Below are positions 17,057 to 23,063 of a DNA stretch of 23,063 nucleotides, one piece after another. This DNA comes from Chara braunii. Its lineage: Eukaryota > Streptophyta > Charophyceae > Charales > Characeae. Made by a program: the position numbers and the translations under genes. Every line of letters begins with the position of its first letter. Position 1 is the stretch's first letter. A model generated the notes under the pieces. That model saw only the letters and a program-made list of their open reading frames with translations. It was not told the origin of the DNA and did no database searches. Where the stretch lies: contig BFEA01000231.1 of assembly GCA_003427395.1 (NCBI GenBank), positions 2,264,187-2,287,249 of the forward strand. Reading direction: 5' to 3'.

Positions 17057-18210
17057 GTGTTGTGTAGTTTGCGGCGTCCATGTCGACAGTGCTGCCATTT
17101 GCGACGCTGTGCTGAAGGTGTGCTACACCATGGGCAGAGCGACGCCCAAGTGGTGGATGAAGCAACGGACAAGGGGGACAAGGGGGATCTGCGGCAATGT
17201 GACGACGCGACGACCGACTACCTCAGGGAGAAGCTGCGCATGTCACCACATGTATTCCGAGAGATCGCATAAGCTCTGTCTCCATTCCTACAGCGACGTG
17301 TCACTTTCTATAGGGAGCCGTTACAGCCTGACCACATTGTCGTGTACGCTTTGTACAGGTGGGCGTAAGGGGAGACGTACGAGAGTGGGACATGCAGCTT
17401 CGGCATTGGCAGATCATCTGGGTTGGTGGTTGTGCGGGACGTGACTACGGCATTGCTGAGTGCGTACCCCGACAAGATATCGTGGCCGACGGGGTTGCAG
17501 AAGGCGGTCGTCTTGCTCGCTTTCGCTGACAAGGGTTTCCAGAACTGCGATGGGTGCATCAACTGCACCCACATCTACATCAACAAGCTCGCGAACACCC
17601 CCGGGGAGGACTACTACGATAGAAAACGTCGTTTCTCCGTCCAGGCGCAAGTGGTCGTCGATCTGAACTTGCGTGTGCTCGACGTGTTCGTTGGTTATCC
17701 GGGAAGTTGCCACGACGTCAGGATCATCCACCTGTCCAGTTTATGGGCGCGCGCGGAAGCAAGGGAGCTTTTCACTGAGCCACCTATCATGCTGCCTTTC
17801 CAAGTGTAGACGAACGGGTATTTGCTGGGCGACAACGGTTATCCCCCCTTCGAATGGGAAGTCATCTTGTATGGAGGTCTCGCAGCGCACCCGCCGGAGT
17901 TGCGCTTTGACAAGAAACAGAAGACGGTGAGGGGGGCAGTCAAGAGGGCTTTCAACAGACTGAAGGGGATGTGGAGGATGTTCTTTCGCTCCCATAAGAC
18001 GGATATGGACACGTTGCTGCAGCAGTTCGTAGCCGTGTCCATTCTGCACAACATGTTGATCGACGCGGGCATCCCATTCAACGACAATCTACTGTGGGAG
18101 GTCGGCCCTTACGGTGTGCGTCGTCAGGTGGATCTTGGGATACACCGGCCCTTGAGGAGTCATCGACGGGGGATGGGCTAATTCTGCAGGACGAATTGCG
18201 GAGTGAATGA
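17057..18210 (+). pseudogene. DDE_Tnp_4 (Harbinger-type) transposase, catalytically broken
   Basis: The enzyme would cut and paste the element in the nucleus. One frame runs almost throughout: LREKLRMSPHVFREIA (17216 on), then TAA 17270, YREPLQPDHIVVYALYRWA, TAA at about 17369, then 17375-17806 ending with TAG at 17807, then NGYLLGDNGYP to 18181. The last bases shift frame to a TGA at 18208 (LILQDELRSE). Family motifs are clear: GEDYYDRKRRFSVQAQVVVD, VGYPGSCHDVR (second Asp intact) and LLGDNGYPPFEW. The first motif reads GCINCTHIYI where GCID(G)THI is expected, so the catalytic Asp is Asn. The last reads VKRAFNRLKGMWR where VERAFGRLK is usual, so the catalytic Glu is Lys. Both fit G-to-A changes. 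The start codon is uncertain. Confidence 0.9.
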
Positions 18211-18649
18211 GTATGCAGTGAAGACGGCCAGGCGTGCGGAGTGAGCGACTGCGATGACATGCTAGTGGCGAGAAAGTGGCACAGACGACGAGGGAAGTCG
18301 GCGAAGAGGTCGTATACCGTACATGAAGGGGTGTTCCCAGTTCCCCCTTCAACCGACGGCAGCGTGTCGTCATGAAATGGCTGCCCTCCGATCTGTCGCC
18401 GTTAGGTTGTGGTCCGTCCGCTGCAAAAGGCCACGTGTCTTTGAAGGGGTCAACATCCGCATTGGCGTCATTTTGTGTATCGGCTTGTTTTGTGGATCGA
18501 GGGAGTTAATGGCGTAGGGGCTGTTTCGCTGTGGGGTGGCGTGCACGAGGCGGCGGGTGTGGGCAGTTTAACTACCTTTGGTGTTGTTTTGTTATGCGCG
18601 GCCATGAGGAGAGTGTTGCCGGCATGAGTGGATGGCGATAGTGCAGTCC

Positions 18650-18675
18650 GACGTGTCCTCGGCGAGGGACACGTC
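18650..18675. repeat. Short hairpin after the transposase
   Basis: GACGTGTCC (18650-18658) and GGACACGTC (18667-18675) form a perfect 9-bp stem with an 8-nt loop. No T-run follows, and this is a eukaryotic context, so I do not call it a terminator. Confidence 0.6.
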
Positions 18676-19837
18676 ACGAGCATGTGCGTGGGGATTGTAT
18701 TCTAGTTGTCGTACGCTGTCACCGCGGGTGAGGTGTCAGGGTCATGGAGTCCATTTCGGAGGTGTGTGTTCTGTTTTTTGGAACTCGGGATTTAGCAAGC
18801 CATGATGGCCTTTTTTTCTCAAACTGTGTTGTCTTCTTTTTTTCCAGTGAGGGACAACAAATTCACAACATCTCGTGTTATTCGTTTCTATTGTGCGTCT
18901 TCTCTTATTATTTTACGCCGATTGAAAAAAAAAAAATTGCACGACGTTGTGTACCTCATTTGTAGTGCCGTATGTCCATCTTATATTTGCAATGTGTTCA
19001 TTGTTTGTTTCATGTTCCCGAACCCTGCTATGAACATCCCTGACGTTGTTATCATGCCATCGCTTCAAGAAAGCAGCCCTTGCCACATTCACAAACCTGC
19101 TACAACATTTCGCATGTACAATGAAACGAAAAAGAACAAGCAGCGCAAAGTTGTACGCATCATTAACATCATTGAACAATTCGCTTTAACAGCTGCGAAC
19201 ATCGATCATCCATGCCTCCATAAAAAAAAAAGGTTAGGACACACCCCTACGACAAGCGGACCTCGCTAACAATAACCCGCATCACGAGATCGTGCCCTCC
19301 CATGACCCCTCCCCTCAAACCCCGCTTCCCCATTGTCCCGTCCCCCACCCCTTACACGCCCCCCCGCCCTTCTCTTCACCTCAACCACCCCGTGGCGAGA
19401 ACCTCCCTTGCGGCCACTTCCACGATCATCCCGCCTTTGGTGAGTCCACGATGCCGACTACAAACGCGGAGTGCTGGCTCCGGACACTACAGCGCCACGA
19501 AACACACACGACATCATAGCCGAATAAAATCGAAAGCCCCCATGCCGCACAAAACCCATTCACCTCGAAACAATTGGGCGTCACTCAGAGTGAGCGGTCG
19601 TCGTTGTCTGTCGTCTTCAACCGACCGGCGGCAGAGCAGCAGCGAACGGGGAAAAAAAAACAAGTACCCAGCGAAGACACACATGGATGACGCACCCTCA
19701 CACTTCGGCCTTGCTTGGGGATACACGACGACCACCCTATCCCACCCTGCGATGACCGCCTCCACTACTCGCCCGTCATATGAGAATCCACAAATTTTGC
19801 GACGACTACGTCAAAGACGGGCACCATGGGCACTTCA
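18676..19837. other. Unassigned spacer of the Harbinger-like element
   Basis: 18740-19250 is AT-rich with A-runs (18926-18937, 19220-19229). 19290-19420 is strongly C-rich on +. The + frame 18802-19269 shows no domain. A long + frame (19302-20162) overlaps the better-looking minus-strand ORF in its second half and is probably compositional. No gene is supported. Confidence 0.45.
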
Positions 19838-20284
19838 TCAAGCCCCCCTGTCGGCTTCTTCATTGGCTTTGTCCTCTTCTTCCTCATCCGGGGGGCCTGT
19901 GCTCAGCCAGTCGAGCTTCTTGGCGTCCATGGGGGAAGGCAAGGTGGCGTCATCATCGCCGTCATGTGAGAACATGATGCCGCAAGACGCCCAATCGGGG
20001 ATTGTACAAAGGGCGTCGACCAAAGTCATCGAGGGTTTGACCAACTTGTCCACCACTACGGTTGAGGCTTGGAGGATATGGCGACGCACGTCGAATGACC
20101 GATGCATGGATGCGGCTAGCATTGGCTTCATTGTCAGTTGGATGAAAAACCATGCGTCGTAATGCGCGCGCAGATCGTCCCCGCTCATCCGCATGAGCCA
20201 TATGGTCGCCGCGAGCATAATCCTCATCACGTCGACAATGTTCTTCCACCTGTCGTACTGCACCCGCCCGCCGTCGATCCACAT
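19838..20284 (-). CDS. Hypothetical protein associated with the Harbinger-like element
   Basis: This is an open frame of 148 codons starting MWIDGGRVQYDRWKNIVDVM. It looks like protein: amphipathic helical stretches (IMLAATIWLMRMSGDDL, AHYDAWFFIQLTMKPMLAAS), a defined middle (MHRSFDVRRHILQASTVVVD) and an acidic end (DGDDDATLPSP, PPDEEEED). I have an impression of similar segments in Chara-type hypothetical proteins but cannot check it. The overlapping - frame 19962-20297 and + frame 19302-20162 are less protein-like. It could be a third element gene, a detached exon of the SANT gene, or a chance frame. The start is the first Met; coding could extend upstream by splicing. Confidence 0.45.
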   Translation of the reverse strand: MWIDGGRVQYDRWKNIVDVMRIMLAATIWLMRMSGDDLRAHYDAWFFIQLTMKPMLAASMHRSFDVRRHILQASTVVVDKLVKPSMTLVDALCTIPDWASCGIMFSHDGDDDATLPSPMDAKKLDWLSTGPPDEEEEDKANEEADRGA

Positions 20285-21595
20285 TCATGGAAGCCACAAT
20301 GGAGGTGATGAAGGCGGAAAGCTATGATGACGAGGATGGCAGCGATGGCAAGATCATGTTGTCGACTCGACAACAATCACTTGCACGTTTCGCGGCGGTA
20401 TGAGGGCGGTCAACTGCACACGCAAGGTGGCGACCCAACTGGAAGGTGAGGATCGTCGACGGTGGTGGAGTGCAGCGCGCGACTAAATTCGTTTCACGGA
20501 CAAGGCGATGCGCGGGCAGAAGGCAGGAGCAGACGAACGCGAAGGCGAGACGGCGAGAAGGCTGGCGTGTGGAGTTTGAAGCGGGCGTGTGGAGTCCCGT
20601 CGTGCATTTGGCGAGGGCGCCCTGATGCTCTCGGCGGTGTGCATCTGTCGGCCCGCTACCTTTCTTGTCTCCGCCCTTGGTGAATGCTGGAGAGGGAAGG
20701 ACCCCGCGCGACAGCAGGACAGGACGGCAACTGCCAAGCCACGCCACACGAATGGACACCCCCGCCCACACTCACCCAATCCCGCTATCCCCAAACCACC
20801 CACCACCTCCCGCCCTCAAAAACTTTCCCCCACCGGAGAGCCATAGCATGCACATGGAAGCGGGGGGTTCAGGAACCCCCACCATGGACCTCCGACAACC
20901 GCCACCCCACCCGGGAAGCAAGACCGGCATGAAATAATAAAAAAATAAAAGAACAGATTTCCAAATCTCCATTTATAATGAAACGACATCCACCCCTCAA
21001 TGACGATTAACAATGAACACAACCAACACATCTGCATCGACGACTGTGTGAGTGTATTGACCATTTCGTAAATCTGCAAATATCGTTTGCGAAAACAACA
21101 AAAGCATTCCATACAAGGACTGCAATAAAGACGACACCTTTCATTCACGTGTGCATTCCATTTCGGGAGATGACACCAAAACATATGTTGTTGAGTGACT
21201 AAGAGAGAGAGACAGAGACAGAGAGAGGAAGAGAGACGAAGCAAATCCATGTCGTCATTAAAAAAAAGGAAGTGCATTGTGCACTTAAACGGCACCGATT
21301 TAAATCCTACAATGACGGAATTCTCCGTCCCATAAATTGAGACAGTCTACGTCAAACAAAAAGGAAAACGTCAATGTACACACGAGGAGTCATCGACCCA
21401 ATCGAATCACCACCCACTTTCGTCGCCACGACGGCCAATCGAGATGCGGCACGTCGACGACGGCTCACACACGACTACAACGACGACACAAAGGTTCGCA
21501 CTTTCTCGCCATCCACATCCATGGAAGCCACAAATGCCCACAATGAAAGGCTCGCACTTTCATGCCATCCACATCCATTCAAGGCGGCACCAACT
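20285..21595. other. Unassigned spacer with GA microsatellite
   Basis: No domain is found in the frames on either strand. A GA-rich microsatellite lies at about 21201-21237. 20935-20955 is A/T-only. 20700-20900 is C-rich on +. Confidence 0.45.
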
Positions 21596-23008
21596 CTAAC
21601 GCTCACGAATGACCTTCGCTATCTCCAACAGAGTATGGCACATCAGTTTGCTGACCTCGTCCGACGATGCGCAGTGTTTTTTCTGCACTTCGACCTCCGC
21701 TTTCAACGCCTCGCACTGCCGGATTCGGATGGAGCACTGACGCTTGTTGGCGCTTTCCATCGTCGACACCATTAGCGCCCCGTGCTTCTCCATGCATTCT
21801 GTCATCACTTCGAAAGTTTGCTGCCTCGTGCTCTTCTTCTTGTCGAAACCATCGGGGCGTCGTTCGAGAAGAACCTTTCGTTGACCCGTCATCGTCGTCG
21901 TCGTACCCTGCACCAGCGTCCCCATCGCCCACAGATTCAGAATCTGCAGAAGAGGCGGACGGCAGACGCACACCACCCGAAGCATCCATGTCGGGGACGT
22001 TCTTCGGGTGTATGGTGTGGTTCTTGGGGATGGGTCACGCCTACACTCGCATCAAGCCGCGAGAATGAAAGTGGTTAGATGTGGCGCAGCGGTTGAAGAA
22101 GGTGGGCGTCGACAGAGACGCAGATAAGTGCAGGAAGAAGTTGGACAATTTGATGGAGCAGTCTCCGTTAACGTCCTCTCCTCCTTCACCGACAATTGGA
22201 AGAAGTCCTTTTTCCCAGACAAACCATTGAAGTGATGCACCTTCTTGAACTGCTGCATCAAGTTGTCCCATTTCTTCCCGCACTTATCTGCGTCTCTGTC
22301 GACACCCACCTTTTTCAACCGATGCGCCACATCTAACCACTTTCATTCTCGCGGCTTGATCCGAGCGTAGGCTTGACCCATCCCCTGCATATGCGCATCC
22401 TGGCCGCGTTTATCCCTGATGAGGGTTAAAATGTGGTCGACGGACCAGAAGTGTCAACCTCCTTCCGCGTCACCGTCCCCCGGCATCGCTTCTCTTCCCC
22501 GCCGCTTTTTTCCCCGACGACCTTTGCGGGTAGACGCCTTCGTTTTCCCGCCCCTGCCTCCCATGTTGTTTTGCCTGAATGCAATGAGCGGCGAAACATA
22601 GTCTTCGTCCTCCTCCCCACCTTCTTCGTCGTTGTCGTCGTCGTTGTGATCGTCCTCGTCCAGAACTGGTGCCTCCTTTTCCTTTTCGTGCTCCCCCACA
22701 TGCAGTCGCTGCAACCCCCGAGTTATGGATTCCTCGCGCCCTGACCAGAGCTCCCGCCGGTGTTCTGCCCACCTCCCTTCCGTCCCGTTCGTCACCAATA
22801 TCGTCGAAGCCAAAATTCTTCTCCCCGCATTCGCCACGACGGTGGGCCGCACTCGAACCGGCGGACAGGGGAAACGGAGACTGCATCTACTAGGGGCGAG
22901 CGGAGGCACCCCTCGACACAAGCGGCGACCAGAATTGCTGTCTCGGAGGATCCCTGTTGTTCCCCGATGCCTCCCGAACCGGCACTGGAGACTTCGATGA
23001 TCGCACAA
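21596..23008 (-). pseudogene. SANT/Myb-like (trihelix-type) DNA-binding protein, broken
   Basis: Reading leftward from 23008: a variable N-terminus, an acidic run (DEDDHNDDDNDEEGGEEDED, about 22633), a basic patch (KGRRGKKRRGRE), TGA at 22454-22456, then HFWSVDHILTLIRDKRGQDA, GMGQAYARIKPRE, TGA at 22343-22345, and KWLDVAHRLKKVGVDRDADK followed by CGKKWDNLMQQFKKV. This is a SANT/Myb-type helix-turn-helix with the spaced Trp expected. After about 22190 an inverted copy of the same domain interrupts the gene. Coding sense resumes at about 22025 with KNHTIHPKNVPDMDASGG and an acidic linker (21989 onwards). It then changes frame near 21870 to KKKSTRQQTFEVMTECMEKH and a coiled-coil-like tail ending LLEIAKVIRER at 21596. 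In PIF/Harbinger elements this protein assists the transposase. Two stops, one inversion and one frame change show it is dead. Confidence 0.8.
22026..22385. repeat. Inverted duplication of the SANT domain: 136-bp arms, 88-bp spacer
   Basis: The left arm 22026-22161 is the reverse complement of the right arm 22250-22385. I count 11 mismatches and no indels (about 92%). Both arms encode ...KPRE, a TGA, then KWLDVA(Q/H)RLKKVGVDRDADK, on opposite strands. The spacer (22162-22249) holds the following part of the gene (KDFFQLSVKEER on -). RNA from either strand could fold into a long stem. Confidence 0.95.
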
Positions 23009-23063
23009 CAGCCGTCACTTGCCTGCCGTCGTCGTCAGGGCGGGGACACGCGACGACCATTCC

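Larger units (their letters stand above)
17057..23008. mobile_element. PIF/Harbinger-like DNA transposon, decayed
   Basis: PIF/Harbinger elements carry two proteins: a DDE_Tnp_4 transposase and a SANT/Myb-like partner that helps it bind DNA and enter the nucleus. Both are here, transposase on + (17057-18210) and SANT gene on - (21596-23008), so they converge. An extra minus-strand frame lies between (19838-20284). I did not find terminal inverted repeats or a 3-bp target duplication, and the right side may run past the window edge. That the three frames belong to one element is inferred from family habit and proximity. Confidence 0.65.

Noticed and set aside
16887-17444. 185-codon + frame
   Set aside because: Out of frame with the DDE_Tnp_4 motifs, which continue in another frame; the 3' half is a shadow.
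18650-18675. Rho-independent terminator
   Set aside because: The hairpin has no T-run and the genome is eukaryotic.
19302-20162. 286-codon + frame
   Set aside because: Its first half is Pro/Ser/Thr-rich from C-rich DNA and its second half is antisense to a more protein-like - frame. No motif.
21374-22078. Several + frames of 98-133 codons
   Set aside because: Antisense to the SANT gene C-terminal part and acidic linker; the minus strand shows the coherent protein.

Overview
This window contains no gene that can be read intact from start to stop. It is a layered field of decayed transposable elements, satellites and simple repeats from a large plant-type nuclear genome. The main elements are a LINE of the plant type (EEP endonuclease, reverse transcriptase, zf-RVT zinc-binding C-terminus) and a PIF/Harbinger-like DNA transposon with a DDE_Tnp_4 transposase on + and a SANT/Myb-like protein on -. 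The wording of the transposase and SANT protein reminds me of protein families of the charophyte alga Chara. That is recollection and not a search result, so I hold 'streptophyte, possibly Chara-like' at about 0.6.

Layout: 1-870 is unassigned, with CT microsatellites. 708-1074 holds six small hairpins that share a GGCC core. 1463-9420 is the LINE on +. Its ORF1 is interrupted by a minisatellite (2685-2995). Its ORF2 carries at least 14 premature stops, several frame changes, a 196-bp tandem duplication in the endonuclease and a 33-bp duplication at the start of the RT. 9421-9785 has two tRNA-like Pol III B-box segments. 10040-10375 is a short tandem array. 10376-10789 is a retroposon-like block ending in about 82 A. 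10790-14320 is a mosaic of dispersed repeat fragments; two share a 3' stem-loop with a compensatory base pair.

14600-15090 has seven TTTCGAAA-type palindromes. 15296-15940 is a 645-bp GAA/GAC tract, followed directly by a long inverted repeat (15975-16091). 16180-16820 is dense in hairpins, with a run of 28 G, a 37-bp tandem repeat and a 32-bp palindrome. From about 17057 to the right end lies the Harbinger-like element: a transposase pseudogene that has lost two of its catalytic acidic residues, an unidentified minus-strand ORF (19838-20284), and a broken SANT/Myb gene.

The most interesting feature is inside that SANT gene. 136 bp of its DNA-binding domain is present twice, head to head (22026-22161 and 22250-22385, about 92% identical, same length, 88-bp spacer). 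Both copies carry the same TGA nonsense codon. A transcript through it would fold into a long hairpin made of transposon sequence. This arrangement recalls inverted-duplication silencers of transposon families such as maize Mu killer. That function is a hypothesis; the inverted duplication itself is plainly visible.
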